Shown: positions 35,864 to 44,999 of the stretch, piece after piece
Position numbering within the stretch: the first letter of the stretch is position 1
Layout of the letters: each line of letters opens with the position of its first letter
From: Pseudomonadota bacterium
GTDB lineage: Bacteria; Pseudomonadota; Gammaproteobacteria; Burkholderiales; Burkholderiaceae_C
Length of the DNA: 48,139 nt
Reading direction: 5' to 3'
Assembly: GCA_018242005.1 (NCBI GenBank)
Contig: JAFECU010000294.1
Span: 1-48,139 of the forward strand
Made by a program: the position numbers and the translations under genes
The notes under the pieces: model-generated
The model's database searches: none
Told to the model about the DNA's origin: nothing
What the model saw: only the letters and a program-made list of their open reading frames with translations

Positions 35864-36802
35864 CTACCGCCGAAGAGTCTTCACCCCCTCGCGCAGGCAT
35901 TCGACGAGCAGAGCCGTCACCGGGGTCAGGCGCTGCCCGCGCAGCGTGATCAGGCCCACGGGCGGCAACTCAATGCGCACCGCCAGGCCGAGCTGCTCCA
36001 GAATGCCGTGCTGCGCAAAATGCCGCGCCACGGTACGTGCCATGAAGGCCACGGCGCCGCGCTGGTGCATGAAGCTCAGTTGCGAGAGGAACGAAGCCGA
36101 CTCGACGATGTCTACCGGCGGGTGCAGGTCGTGGGCAAAAAACTGCTGCTCCAGTTTGACGCGCAGCGAGGCCCAGGGCGGCGGCAGCACGCAGGGCTGC
36201 TCGGCAAGGTCGGCCCACTTCACGGTGCGCCGGCGCGCGAGTGGGTGGCCGGGGCGCACCACGGCCGCCATGGGGTCTTCGTACAACGGCTCGGTCTGCA
36301 GGTCCGGGGCCGCGTAAGCGGGCTCCAGACGGCCCAGAAACAGGTCCAGCTCGCCCAGGCGCAGCTTGGGCAACAGGTGCGCCAGATCTCCCTCCTCGAT
36401 GAGCACGGTGGCACGGCGCGAGCAAGCCTTGAGCCTCTCCACGGCCTGCGCCAGCAGCACCGGCGTGGCCGACACCATGGCGCCCACGCTGGCGCGGCCG
36501 CTGGCACCGCTGGCCTCGGCGGCGATCTCGTCGCGCGTGCGCTCGTAGCCGGCGAGCACCGAGCGCGCGAAGCGCACCACGCTGGCGCCGGCCGCCGTGG
36601 GCTCGGTGCCGCGCGTGGAGCGCTCGAACAGCGGCAGGCCGAACATGGACTCGATCTCGGCCAACGTCTTGGACACAGCAGGCTGCGTCAGCGCCAGGAA
36701 TTCCGCCGCCCGCCCCAGGTGGCGAAACTGGTCCAGTGCCACCAGCATTTGCAGGTGGCGCAGCTTGAGATTGCTGCGCAGCACGCGGTCTATCTGTGCC
36801 AT
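35864..36802 (-). CDS. LysR-family transcriptional regulator of the sugar-acid operon
   Basis: This 312-residue regulator has the helix-turn-helix KLRHLQMLVALDQFRHLGRA followed by LALTQPAVSKTLAEIES, and a type-2 periplasmic-binding-like effector domain. It is of the PcaQ/GbpR kind, which begins with NLKLRHLQ and often controls aromatic or sugar acid operons. An AAGGAAAG site precedes ATG 36802. It is divergent from the eight-gene catabolic run starting at 36947, which it most likely activates in response to a pathway intermediate. Confidence 0.92.
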   Translation of the reverse strand: MAQIDRVLRSNLKLRHLQMLVALDQFRHLGRAAEFLALTQPAVSKTLAEIESMFGLPLFERSTRGTEPTAAGASVVRFARSVLAGYERTRDEIAAEASGASGRASVGAMVSATPVLLAQAVERLKACSRRATVLIEEGDLAHLLPKLRLGELDLFLGRLEPAYAAPDLQTEPLYEDPMAAVVRPGHPLARRRTVKWADLAEQPCVLPPPWASLRVKLEQQFFAHDLHPPVDIVESASFLSQLSFMHQRGAVAFMARTVARHFAQHGILEQLGLAVRIELPPVGLITLRGQRLTPVTALLVECLREGVKTLRR

Positions 36803-36946
36803 GGACTTCTTTCCTTGTCGTTCGTCAAGTACATAAGCGTTTTGCAATGAAGACAGTCAGTATTTTCATTGGATTGTTATGCCGCGTCACCGAACAATGC
36901 GAGCCGACTGAACACCTTGGCCGCACCTCAACAACTGGAGACATAC
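36803..36946. promoter_or_regulatory. Divergent promoter region of LysR gene and catabolic operon
   Basis: The 144-base gap is AT-richer than its surroundings (around TAAGCGTTTTGCAATGAAG and CAGTATTTTCATTGGATTG). CATAA at 36832-36836 and TTATG at 36877-36881 form a widely spaced inverted pair. This is the expected site for LysR binding and both promoters; exact boxes cannot be fixed by eye. Confidence 0.35.
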
Positions 36947-37936
36947 ATGCAGAACCCACGCAGTGGACGCCGTCAATTCGTCCTTGGCACGCTTGGTGCC
37001 GCCGCACTTGCCACCGGCCCCACCCGCCTGTTCGCCCAGGCCTGGCCCGAGCGCCCCATCACCTTCATCTGCCCCTGGCCCGCCGGCGGCACGGCCGACC
37101 AGTCGATGCGCGCGCTGTGCACCGTGGCGGGCCGCGTGCTGGGCCAGGCCATCGCGGTGGAGAACCGTGCCGGCGCCTCGGGCATGATCGGCGCCAAGGC
37201 CCTGGCATCGGCCAAAGCCGACGGGTACACCATTGGCCAGATCCCGATTTCGGTCACGCGCTTCTCGCAGTTGGGCACGCTGGCCGCTGATCCGCGCAAG
37301 GACTTCAGCTACATCGCGCGCACCTCAGGCCAGACCTTTGGCATTGCGGTGCCAACCGGCTCGCCGTTCAAGACGCTGCAGGACCTGGTAGCCGCAGCAA
37401 AGGCCAAGCCCGGGCAGGTGACCTATGTCCATGCGGGAGTGGGCGGCGCCACCCATGTGGGCATGGAGGAGTTCGCCATGGCCGCGGGCATTCAGCTCAA
37501 CCATGTGCCCTACAAGGGCGGCGCCGAGGCGCTGCAGGGGGTGCTGGGCGGCCATGTGGATGCGCTTGCGGATTCGAGTTCCTGGGCCCCGCATGTCGAG
37601 GCCGGCAAGCTGCGCCTGTTGGCTACCTGGGGCGAGCAGCGCACGGCCCGCTTCAAGGACACGCCCACGCTCAAGGACCTGGGCTACAACGTGGTGGTCG
37701 ATGCCCCCAACGGCATCGGCGCGCCCAAGGGCCTGGACCCGGCGGTATTGGCCAAACTGCGCGATGCCTTTCGCCAGGCCGTGGCCAGCCCGGAATTCAA
37801 GGCCGTGGCCGACAAGCTGGACGCGCCCGTGCTCTACCTGGACGGCCCCGACTATGAACAGTACGTGAACGCCGTCTACCAGAAAGAGACCGTTCTCATC
37901 GACAGGCTCAAGCTGCGCGAGCTGATGAAAGGTTGA
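36947..37936 (+). CDS. Bug/TctC-family substrate-binding protein, operon gene 1
   Basis: This 329-residue periplasmic receptor has a signal peptide with twin arginine (SGRRQFVLGTLGAAALATG), compatible with Tat export, then WPERPITFICPWPAGGTADQ. Family motifs VENRAGASG, NHVPYKGGAEAL and DTPTLKDLGY are present. GGAG (36937-36940) supports ATG 36947 over the longer frame. It is the first gene of the operon divergent from the LysR gene and is followed after two bases by the UxaA-type dehydratase, so its ligand is probably the sugar acid that enzyme uses. Confidence 0.92.
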   Translation: MQNPRSGRRQFVLGTLGAAALATGPTRLFAQAWPERPITFICPWPAGGTADQSMRALCTVAGRVLGQAIAVENRAGASGMIGAKALASAKADGYTIGQIPISVTRFSQLGTLAADPRKDFSYIARTSGQTFGIAVPTGSPFKTLQDLVAAAKAKPGQVTYVHAGVGGATHVGMEEFAMAAGIQLNHVPYKGGAEALQGVLGGHVDALADSSSWAPHVEAGKLRLLATWGEQRTARFKDTPTLKDLGYNVVVDAPNGIGAPKGLDPAVLAKLRDAFRQAVASPEFKAVADKLDAPVLYLDGPDYEQYVNAVYQKETVLIDRLKLRELMKG

Positions 37937-37938
37937 CC

Positions 37939-39477
37939 ATGCACCCCAATCCACTCCTGCTGCACCTGCACCCCAACGACAACGTGTACGTCGCCAAGAC
38001 GGCGCTGGCGCTGGGCCAGGAAATTCCCGAGCTGGGCGTGCGCACGCGCGCCCAGGTGCCGCCCGGGCACAAGATCGCCGCACGCCGCATCGCCGAGGGC
38101 GAGCAGGTCAGGAAGTACGACACCGTGATCGGCGTCGCCACGCGAGACCTGGAGCCGGGCGACTACGTGCACAGCCACAACCTGAAGATCGTGGACTACT
38201 ACCGCGACCCGGCCTTCGGCGCCGACGTGCGGCCCGTCGACTACGTACCCGAGGCCGAACGCGCCACCTTTCAGGGCTTTGTGCGCGCCGACGGCCGCGT
38301 GGGCACGCGCAACTTCATCGGCATCCTGTCATCGGTGAACTGCTCGGCCACCGTGATCCGGCATATCGCCGCGCATTTCACGCCCGAGCGGCTGGCGGCC
38401 TATCCCAACGTCGACGGCGTGGTGGCCTTTGCGCAGACCAGCGGCTGCGGCATGTCCTCGCCCAGCGAGCATTTCGACGTGCTGCGCCGCACGCTGGCCG
38501 GCTACGCACGCCACCCCAACCTGGCGGGGACGCTCATCGTGGGCCTGGGCTGCGAGCGCAACCAGGTCAGCGCGCTGGTGGAGTCGCAGGGCCTGAAGGA
38601 CGATCCGGCCAACGGGCGGCTGCTGCGCACCATGGTGATGCAGGAGGTGGGCGGCACGCGCGTCACCATCGAGGCCGGCATCCGGGCCATCGAGGAAATG
38701 CTGCCGATCGCCAACCAGGCGCAGCGCCAGCCCGTCAGTGCCAGCCATCTCAAGATCGGGCTGGAATGCGGCGGCTCGGACGGTTTCTCGGGCATCACCG
38801 CCAACCCGGCGCTGGGCGCGGCCATGGACATCCTGGTGCGCCACGGCGGCACGGCCATCCTGAGCGAGACGCCCGAGATTCACGGCGTGGAGTTCATGCT
38901 CACGCGCCGCGCCATCAGCCCCGCGGTGGGCCAGAAGCTGCTCGACCGCCTGGCCTGGTGGGAGCGGTACGCCAGCGGCCAGAACGCGCAGTTCAACGGC
39001 GTGGTGGGCCACGGCAACCAGGCCGGCGGCCTGGCCAACATCTTCGAGAAATCGCTGGGCAGCGCCATGAAGGGCGGCACCACGCCGCTGCGCGCGGTCT
39101 ATGAATACGCCGAGCCCATCACCGAGAGCGGCTTCGTCTTCATGGACTCGCCCGGCTACGACCCCGTGGCCACCACGGGCCAGATTGCCAGCGGTGCCAA
39201 CCTGGTCTGCTTCACCACCGGGCGCGGCTCCATGTTCGGCAGCAAGCCCGCACCCACGATCAAGCTGGCCACCAACACGCCCATGTACCAGCGCCTGACG
39301 GAAGACATGGACATCAACTGCGGCCTGATCGTGGACGGCGAATGCACCGTGCCCGAGATGGGCCAGCGCATCTTCGAGCAGATCCTGCGCCACGCCAGCG
39401 GCGAACCCACCAAGAGCGAGGCCCTGGGCCTGGGCGACAACGAATTCGTGCCCTGGCATATGGGCATCGTTAGCTAA
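37939..39477 (+). CDS. UxaA family sugar-acid dehydratase (altronate/galactarate dehydratase-like)
   Basis: This 512-residue protein joins an N-terminal SAF domain (residues ~8-85) and a UxaA/GarD catalytic domain (from ~100: GRVGTRNFIGILSSVNCSAT, QTSGCGMSSPSEHF, GLGCERNQV, GLECGGSDGFSGITANPALG, TGRGSMFGSKPAPTIKLATN, DINCG). These enzymes remove water from aldonic or aldaric acids, giving 2-keto-3-deoxy acids, and use iron through conserved cysteines. ATG 37939 has AAAGG at close spacing. Position next to an HpaI-type aldolase gene supports a 2-keto-3-deoxy acid product. The precise sugar acid is unknown. Confidence 0.92.
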   Translation: MHPNPLLLHLHPNDNVYVAKTALALGQEIPELGVRTRAQVPPGHKIAARRIAEGEQVRKYDTVIGVATRDLEPGDYVHSHNLKIVDYYRDPAFGADVRPVDYVPEAERATFQGFVRADGRVGTRNFIGILSSVNCSATVIRHIAAHFTPERLAAYPNVDGVVAFAQTSGCGMSSPSEHFDVLRRTLAGYARHPNLAGTLIVGLGCERNQVSALVESQGLKDDPANGRLLRTMVMQEVGGTRVTIEAGIRAIEEMLPIANQAQRQPVSASHLKIGLECGGSDGFSGITANPALGAAMDILVRHGGTAILSETPEIHGVEFMLTRRAISPAVGQKLLDRLAWWERYASGQNAQFNGVVGHGNQAGGLANIFEKSLGSAMKGGTTPLRAVYEYAEPITESGFVFMDSPGYDPVATTGQIASGANLVCFTTGRGSMFGSKPAPTIKLATNTPMYQRLTEDMDINCGLIVDGECTVPEMGQRIFEQILRHASGEPTKSEALGLGDNEFVPWHMGIVS

Positions 39478-39533
39478 AACCATAGCTGCCGCCGCTTAAC
39501 CAGAGAGCGCTACAGCCCCAATTGACTTAAAGC
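39476..39533 (+). repeat. Short interspersed repeat (ATAGCTG…GCGCTT family) at uxaA-like 3' end
   Basis: Starting in the stop codon of the dehydratase gene, AAAACCATAGCTGCCGCCGC then TTAACCAGAGAGCGCTACAG and CCCCAATTGACTTAAA fill the whole 57-base gap up to the aldehyde dehydrogenase start. This is the most complete intergenic copy in the window and can be aligned with those at 7460 and 23361. Confidence 0.7.
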
Positions 39534-39534
39534 C

Positions 39535-41004
39535 ATGCCTCTGACCCTGACCCGCCCCGAGCTGATCCGCAGCGCCAACTTCATCAGCGGCGCCTGGACC
39601 ACCACACCCACCGCACGCCTGGCTGTGACCGATCCGGCCACCGGCGATGTCATCACCCACGTTCCCGACAGCGGAGCAGCGGAAGCCCGCGCAGCGCTCG
39701 ACGCCGCCCACGCCGCCTTCCCCGCCTGGCGCAAGCTGCCGGCCAGACAGCGCGCGGCCATCATCAAGCGCTGGAACGATCTGGTGCTGCAGCACCAGGA
39801 CGACCTGGGCAAGCTGATCTCCCGCGAGCAGGGCAAGCCTCTGGCCGAGGGCCGCGGCGAGGTGGCCTACGCCGCCAGCTATATCGAATGGTTTGGCGAA
39901 GAGGCCACGCGCGTGAACGGCGAGATCATCCCCGCGCCCATGCCGGGCCGGCGCATGTTCGCGCTCAAGGAACCCGTGGGCGTGGTGGCCGCCATCACGC
40001 CCTGGAACTTTCCCGCCGCCATGATCGCGCGCAAGATCGCGCCGGCCCTGGCCGCCGGCTGCACCGTGGTCTGCAAGCCCGCCGAGGACACGCCGCTGAC
40101 CTCGCTGGCCCTGGTGTTGCTGGCGCAGGAGGCCGGCGTGCCGGCCGGCGTGCTCAACATCGTTACTGCCTCACGCGAGAAGACGCCCGAGGTGGTGGAC
40201 GTGTGGCTCGATGACGGCCGCGTGCGCAAGATCACCTTCACCGGCTCCACGCCCGTCGGCAAGCACCTGGCGCGGCGCAGCGCCGACACGCTGAAAAAGC
40301 TCTCGCTCGAGCTCGGCGGCAACGCACCCTTCATCGTGTTCGACGATGCCGACGTGGATGCCGCCGTCGAGGGTTTCATGGCCGCCAAGTTCCGCAACGG
40401 CGGCCAGACCTGCGTCTGCCCCAACCGCGTGTTCGTGCAGCGCGGCGTGTTCGACGCGTTCGCGCACAAGCTCGCCGCGCGCGTGGCGGCGCTGACAGTG
40501 GGCCCCGCAAGCAACCCGGCCTCGCAGATCGGCCCCATGATCAATGACCGCGCGGTCGAGAAGATCGAGCGCCATGTGCGGGACGCCATCGCCAAGGGAG
40601 CCAAGGTGCTCACCGGTGGTCAGCGCCTGCCCGAACTCGGCCCCACCTACTTTGCGCCCACCGTGCTCACCGGCGCCGACCCCACGATGGCCTGTGCCTG
40701 CGAGGAGACCTTCGGCCCCGTCGCGCCGCTCACCGTGTTCGACGACGAAACGGCGGTGATCCAGGCGGCCAACGACACGCCCTTCGGCCTGGCCGCCTAC
40801 TTCTACAGCCGGGACGTGCGCCGCATCTGGCGCGTGGCCGAGCAGCTCGAGACCGGCATCGTCGGCATCAACGAGGGCGCCATCTCGTCCGAGGCCGCGC
40901 CCTTTGGCGGCGTGAAGGAGTCGGGCTACGGGCGCGAGGGATCGACGCACGGCCTCGACGATTACCTGCACACCAAGTATGTGTGCCAGGGACAGCTGGA
41001 TTGA
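39535..41004 (+). CDS. Aldehyde dehydrogenase, succinate-semialdehyde dehydrogenase type
   Basis: This 489-residue NAD(P)-dependent enzyme has the oxyanion Asn158 (PWNFP), the general base Glu259 (ELGGNAPF) and catalytic Cys293 in NGGQTCVC. The context FRNGGQTCVCPNR and the C-terminal PFGGVKESGYGREG are typical of GabD-like semialdehyde dehydrogenases. In this operon it probably oxidises the aldehyde released by the HpaI-type aldolase (for example a semialdehyde, glycolaldehyde or lactaldehyde). The gap to the dehydratase gene contains a repeat element and no clear Shine-Dalgarno site. Confidence 0.93.
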   Translation: MPLTLTRPELIRSANFISGAWTTTPTARLAVTDPATGDVITHVPDSGAAEARAALDAAHAAFPAWRKLPARQRAAIIKRWNDLVLQHQDDLGKLISREQGKPLAEGRGEVAYAASYIEWFGEEATRVNGEIIPAPMPGRRMFALKEPVGVVAAITPWNFPAAMIARKIAPALAAGCTVVCKPAEDTPLTSLALVLLAQEAGVPAGVLNIVTASREKTPEVVDVWLDDGRVRKITFTGSTPVGKHLARRSADTLKKLSLELGGNAPFIVFDDADVDAAVEGFMAAKFRNGGQTCVCPNRVFVQRGVFDAFAHKLAARVAALTVGPASNPASQIGPMINDRAVEKIERHVRDAIAKGAKVLTGGQRLPELGPTYFAPTVLTGADPTMACACEETFGPVAPLTVFDDETAVIQAANDTPFGLAAYFYSRDVRRIWRVAEQLETGIVGINEGAISSEAAPFGGVKESGYGREGSTHGLDDYLHTKYVCQGQLD

Positions 41005-41041
41005 ACCAGCGAGTTCACACAAAAAATTCACAAGGAGACAC

Positions 41042-42037
41042 ATGATGACCAACCCCCACCACCTCGCGCGCAGGCCCCTGCTGGCCGCGCTGGCAACGCT
41101 GGCCCTGGCCGGCGCCATACCGTCGGCCCTGGCCCAGGGCAGCTTTCCGAGCAAGCCCATCACCTTCGTCGTCCCCTACCCCGCGGGTGGCGCCAACGAC
41201 ATGCTGGGGCGCATGATCGGGCAGAAGATGGGTGATGCCTTGGGCGCGGCCAGCATCGTGGACAACCGGCCCGGCGCCGGGGCTCTGCTGGGCGCGGGCA
41301 TCGTGGCGCGTGCGCCGGCCGACGGCTACACCCTGCTGGTCGGCGGCCTGGCCACGCACGCCGCCAGCCCGCACCTGATCAAGGCCGACTATGACCCGCT
41401 CAAGGACTTCGAGCCCATAGGCATGATAGGCCGCGCACCCATCATCGCCATCACCTACCACGACTCACCCTACAAGTCGCTCAAGGACGTGGTGGAGGCC
41501 GCGCGCAAGGACCCGCAGGGTGTGATGTACGGGTCGTCCGGCAACGGCTCGCCGCTGCACCTGGCGGGTGAGCTGTTCGTGTCCATCGCCAAGGTCCAGA
41601 TGACGCATGTGCCCTACAAGGGCGGTAACGCGCACATCATCGACCTGATAGGCGGGCGCGTGCCGATCATCTTCGACACCGCCACCAACTCCATGCCGCT
41701 GCTGCGCGGCGGCAAGGTGCGCGCTCTGGCCGTGGGCGCGCCCGCACGACTGCCCGAACTGCCCAACGTGCCAACCTTCGCCGAGGCCGGCTACCCGCAG
41801 TTCGAGTTCTCGGCCTGGTACGCGCTGTTCGCCCCTGCCAGGACACCCACGGACGTGAGCGCCAAGCTCTCGGCCGCGTTGGCCATGACCCTGAAGCTGC
41901 CCGACGTGGCAACCAAGCTGCGCGACCTGGGCGTGACCCCAGGCAGCGGCGACGCGGGCGAACTGCGCGCCTTCCTGCCCGGCGAGTACCAACGTGTCGG
42001 CGATCTGATCAAGGCCGCCAAGATCAAAGCAGATTGA
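41042..42037 (+). CDS. Bug/TctC-family substrate-binding protein, operon gene 4
   Basis: This 331-residue receptor has a signal peptide (ending PSALA-QG, about residue 32) and the motifs KPITFVVPYPAGGANDMLGR, VDNRPGAGALLG, THVPYKGGNAHI and NVPTFAEAGYP. AAGGAG at 41032-41037 serves ATG 41042 or 41045. It differs clearly from the two other Bug proteins of the run, which suggests a separate ligand or role. No membrane subunit follows; the next gene, 10 nt on, is the sialidase-like protein. Confidence 0.92.
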   Translation: MMTNPHHLARRPLLAALATLALAGAIPSALAQGSFPSKPITFVVPYPAGGANDMLGRMIGQKMGDALGAASIVDNRPGAGALLGAGIVARAPADGYTLLVGGLATHAASPHLIKADYDPLKDFEPIGMIGRAPIIAITYHDSPYKSLKDVVEAARKDPQGVMYGSSGNGSPLHLAGELFVSIAKVQMTHVPYKGGNAHIIDLIGGRVPIIFDTATNSMPLLRGGKVRALAVGAPARLPELPNVPTFAEAGYPQFEFSAWYALFAPARTPTDVSAKLSAALAMTLKLPDVATKLRDLGVTPGSGDAGELRAFLPGEYQRVGDLIKAAKIKAD

Positions 42038-42047
42038 GGAGAAGCAC

Positions 42048-43202
42048 ATGCCCGATGGACTGCTGCGCCCCCACCCCGAAGACCCGGCACTTGAAGTGGC
42101 CGACCTGCCCTCGGCCTGCGTCCAGGCCCATGCCGCCAACCTGATGGAACTGGGCGATGGCACCCTGGCCTGCGTCTGGTTTGGCGGGTCCATGGAAGGC
42201 CGCTCCGACATCTCGGTCTACATGTCACGCCTGGCGCCCGGCGCGCGCCAGTGGTCGGCGCCCGTCCGGCTGTCGCACGATGCCGAACGCTCGGAGCAGA
42301 ATCCCGTACTGTTTCCTGCGCCCGACGACACGCTGTGGCTGCTGCACACGGCGCAGACTTCGGGCCACCAGGACAGTTCGGTTGTGCGTCGGCGCCTTTC
42401 GCGCGACCATGGCACGAGCTGGGGGCCCACCGAGACGCTGGCCGATGCCCCCGCCGGCACCTTTGTGCGCCAGCCCATCCATGTGCACAGCGACGGCAGC
42501 TGGCTGCTGCCGGTGTTCCACTGCCGCGCGCTGCCCGGCCAAGCCTGGGACGGCAGCCATGACGACAGCGGTGTGCTGCGCTCCACAACCGAAGGCCGCA
42601 GCTGGCAGCGCATCGCCGTGCCCGGCAGCCTGGGCTGCGTGCACATGAACATCGTGCCCGCGTCCGACGGCGGCCTGCTGGCCTTCTACCGCAGCCGCTG
42701 GGCCGACCATGTCTACCGCAGCCGCAGCGACGACGGCGGCCTGAGCTGGCAGGCGCCCGAGCCCACGCAGCTGCCGAACAACAACTCGTCCATACAGGCG
42801 CTGCGCCTGGCCGACGGCCGCCTGGCCATGATCTTCAACGCCAGCAGCGCTGCCAATGCCACGGAGCGGCGCGAATCGCTGTATGACGAGCTGGGCGACG
42901 CCTCGGCAACGCCCGCAATGGCTTCGACCTCCGAGCGCCGTGCGTTCTGGGGAGCTCCCCGGGCTCCGATGACGCTGGCACTGTCGGCCGACGACGGCCT
43001 GAGCTGGCCCTGGCAGCGCAACCTGGAGGTGGGCGACGGCTGGTGCATGAGCAACGACTCCGAGCACGGCCGCAATCGCGAGTATTCCTACCCCTCCATC
43101 CGCCAGGGAGCCGACGGCACCCTGCACCTGGCCTATACGGTGTTCCGTCAGCATATCCGCCATGTGCGCGTGCAGCCGGACTGGGTGAGCGCACAAGCAT
43201 GA
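42048..43202 (+). CDS. BNR-repeat 'sialidase family' protein, no signal peptide
   Basis: This 384-residue protein is a predicted six-bladed beta-propeller. Asp-box-like repeats are visible: SRDHGTSWGP, STTEGRSWQR, SDDGGLSWQA and SADDGLSWPW. The N-terminal CVWFGGSMEGRSDISVY is shared with proteins annotated as exo-alpha-sialidases, but the FRIP motif of true sialidases is not seen and no signal peptide is present, so it is cytosolic. It may be a hydrolase, lyase or isomerase acting on a glycosidic or lactone substrate in this pathway. Its stop overlaps the next start (ATGA). GAGGAG precedes the start. Confidence 0.82.
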   Translation: MPDGLLRPHPEDPALEVADLPSACVQAHAANLMELGDGTLACVWFGGSMEGRSDISVYMSRLAPGARQWSAPVRLSHDAERSEQNPVLFPAPDDTLWLLHTAQTSGHQDSSVVRRRLSRDHGTSWGPTETLADAPAGTFVRQPIHVHSDGSWLLPVFHCRALPGQAWDGSHDDSGVLRSTTEGRSWQRIAVPGSLGCVHMNIVPASDGGLLAFYRSRWADHVYRSRSDDGGLSWQAPEPTQLPNNNSSIQALRLADGRLAMIFNASSAANATERRESLYDELGDASATPAMASTSERRAFWGAPRAPMTLALSADDGLSWPWQRNLEVGDGWCMSNDSEHGRNREYSYPSIRQGADGTLHLAYTVFRQHIRHVRVQPDWVSAQA

Positions 43203-44164
43203 CGGCTCACAACGCACCGCAATTTCACGTCCTCGTCACCGCCGAGCACTGGGCCTCAGAGGCGCAGACCCTGGTGCAGGCCGCCGGCGGACATGTCCAT
43301 TTCATGTTCGAACCCATCAACGAGGACAGTCTGGCACAGCGACTCGCGCAGACCGGCGCCCAGGCCCTGGTGCTGCGCGGCTCCAAGCCCGTGACGGCGC
43401 GCGTGCTGCAAGCCGCGCCGGCGCTGCGCATCGTCGCCAAGAACGGCGCCGGCGTGGACAGCGTGGATCTGGATGCGGCCCGCGCGCAAGGCGTCTGCGT
43501 GGCCGTGGCGCTGGCCGCCAACGCCCCGGCGGTGGCCGAGCATGCGCTGGCGCTGATGCTGGCCCTGGTGCGCCAGCTGCCACAGCTCGACGCCCAGGTG
43601 CGCGCCGGCGGCTGGGCCGGCAGCGGCTGGCAGGGGCGCGACTTCCGCGGCTCCACGGTGGGCATCGTGGGCTACGGCGCCATAGGCCGCGCCACGGCCC
43701 AACTGGCCGCGGCCCTGGGTGCAAGGGTGCTGGTGCTGCGCCCGGCCGGCCAGGCCGACGGCTTCGACTGCGAACCGGATCTGCACCGGCTGCTGCCTCA
43801 GCTGGACATATTGAGCCTGCACTGCCCCTTGAGTGAGCGCACGCGCGGACTCATCGGCGCGCGCGAGCTGGCCCTCCTGCGCCCAGGCAGTCTGCTGGTC
43901 AACACCGCGCGCGGCCCTGTCGTCGATGAGTCCGCACTGCTGGCGGCCCTGCAAGGCGGCCACCTGGGCGGCGCCGGGCTCGACACCTTCGACAGCGAAC
44001 CGCTGCCCCAGGGACACCCGTTCACGCGGCTGCCGCAGGTGATATTGACCCCGCATGTGGCCGGCGTGACGCGCCAGGCCGCGCTGCGCGTGGCAACCCT
44101 CACGGCCACCAACATCGTTGACCATCTGGCCGGCAAACCCCTGCCGACCGGCCATCGGCTCTGA
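43199..44164 (+). CDS. D-2-hydroxyacid dehydrogenase (phosphoglycerate dehydrogenase-like)
   Basis: This 321-residue NAD(P)-dependent enzyme has the Rossmann motif GYGAIG (residues 158-163) and the catalytic set Arg238 (NTARGP), Glu267 (DSEP) and His286 (TPHVAG). It reduces a 2-keto acid such as hydroxypyruvate or glyoxylate, or oxidises the matching hydroxy acid. ATG 43199 overlaps the stop of the BNR gene by four bases; the upstream extension of the frame is not coding. With the aldolase gene 7 nt downstream, it probably handles a pathway product. Confidence 0.93.
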   Translation: MTAHNAPQFHVLVTAEHWASEAQTLVQAAGGHVHFMFEPINEDSLAQRLAQTGAQALVLRGSKPVTARVLQAAPALRIVAKNGAGVDSVDLDAARAQGVCVAVALAANAPAVAEHALALMLALVRQLPQLDAQVRAGGWAGSGWQGRDFRGSTVGIVGYGAIGRATAQLAAALGARVLVLRPAGQADGFDCEPDLHRLLPQLDILSLHCPLSERTRGLIGARELALLRPGSLLVNTARGPVVDESALLAALQGGHLGGAGLDTFDSEPLPQGHPFTRLPQVILTPHVAGVTRQAALRVATLTATNIVDHLAGKPLPTGHRL

Positions 44165-44171
44165 AACATCC

Positions 44172-44975
44172 ATGCCCGCACACAATCCCTTCAAGACCGC
44201 CCTGGCCGCGCGCCAGCCTCGGATAGGCCTGTGGCTGTCCATGGCCGACCCCTACCTGGCCGAGACAGCCGCCACCTGCGGCTATGACTGGCTGCTCATC
44301 GACAACGAGCATGCGCCCAACGACCTGCGCAGCACGCTGGCCGCGCTTCAGGCCGTGGCAGCTCACCCCACCCAGCCCGTGGTACGCGTGGTGGAGGGCA
44401 GCACGGCGCTCATCAAGCAGATGCTGGACATAGGCGCCAAGACCCTGCTCGTGCCCATGGTCGACACCGCAGGTCAGGCCCGCGCCATCGTGGCCGCCAC
44501 CCAATACCCACCCCGGGGCGTGCGCGGCGTGGGCAGCGCCACGGGCCGCGCTTCGCAGTGGAGCAGCCGCGCCGACTACCTGAGTGTGGCCGATGACGAG
44601 GTCTGCCTGCTGGTGCAGGCCGAGACCACCACGGCCCTGGCCAACCTGGCTGCCATCTGTGCCGTGGAGGGCGTGCACGGTGTGTTCATAGGCCCGGCAG
44701 ACCTGGCCGCATCGATGGGCCACCGCGGCAACCCCGGCCACCCGGACGTGCAAGCCGCCATCGAGAGCGCCATGCGCACCATCGTCGCCAGCGGCAAGGC
44801 CGCGGGCACGCTGACCTCGGACCCGGCGCTCGCGCGGCGCTATCTCGATCTGGGCTGCACCTTCGTGGCCGTGGGTGTGGACCTGCTGCTGTTCACCCAG
44901 GCGGCGCGCAGGCGGCGCGGCGAGATCGGCGCCACGCCCGCGACCGAGGCAGCGCCACCGAGCGCCGCGTACTGA
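44172..44975 (+). CDS. HpaI/HpcH-family aldolase (2-keto-3-deoxy acid aldolase)
   Basis: This 267-residue class II aldolase resembles 4-hydroxy-2-oxoheptanedioate aldolase. His47 (DNEHAPND), Arg72, and the metal ligands Glu151 (QAETT) and Asp177 ([11 protein letters not shown]) match E. coli HpaI (His45, Arg70, Glu149, Asp175) with a constant two-residue offset. Such enzymes split 2-keto-3-deoxy acids to pyruvate and an aldehyde. In this operon the substrate is probably the product of the UxaA-type dehydratase, and the aldehyde would go to the dehydrogenase encoded at 39535. Confidence 0.93.
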   Translation: MPAHNPFKTALAARQPRIGLWLSMADPYLAETAATCGYDWLLIDNEHAPNDLRSTLAALQAVAAHPTQPVVRVVEGSTALIKQMLDIGAKTLLVPMVDTAGQARAIVAATQYPPRGVRGVGSATGRASQWSSRADYLSVADDEVCLLVQAETTTALANLAAICAVEGVHGVFIGPADLAASMGHRGNPGHPDVQAAIESAMRTIVASGKAAGTLTSDPALARRYLDLGCTFVAVGVDLLLFTQAARRRRGEIGATPATEAAPPSAAY

Positions 44976-44999
44976 AACCAACCCAAGGAGACATAGACC

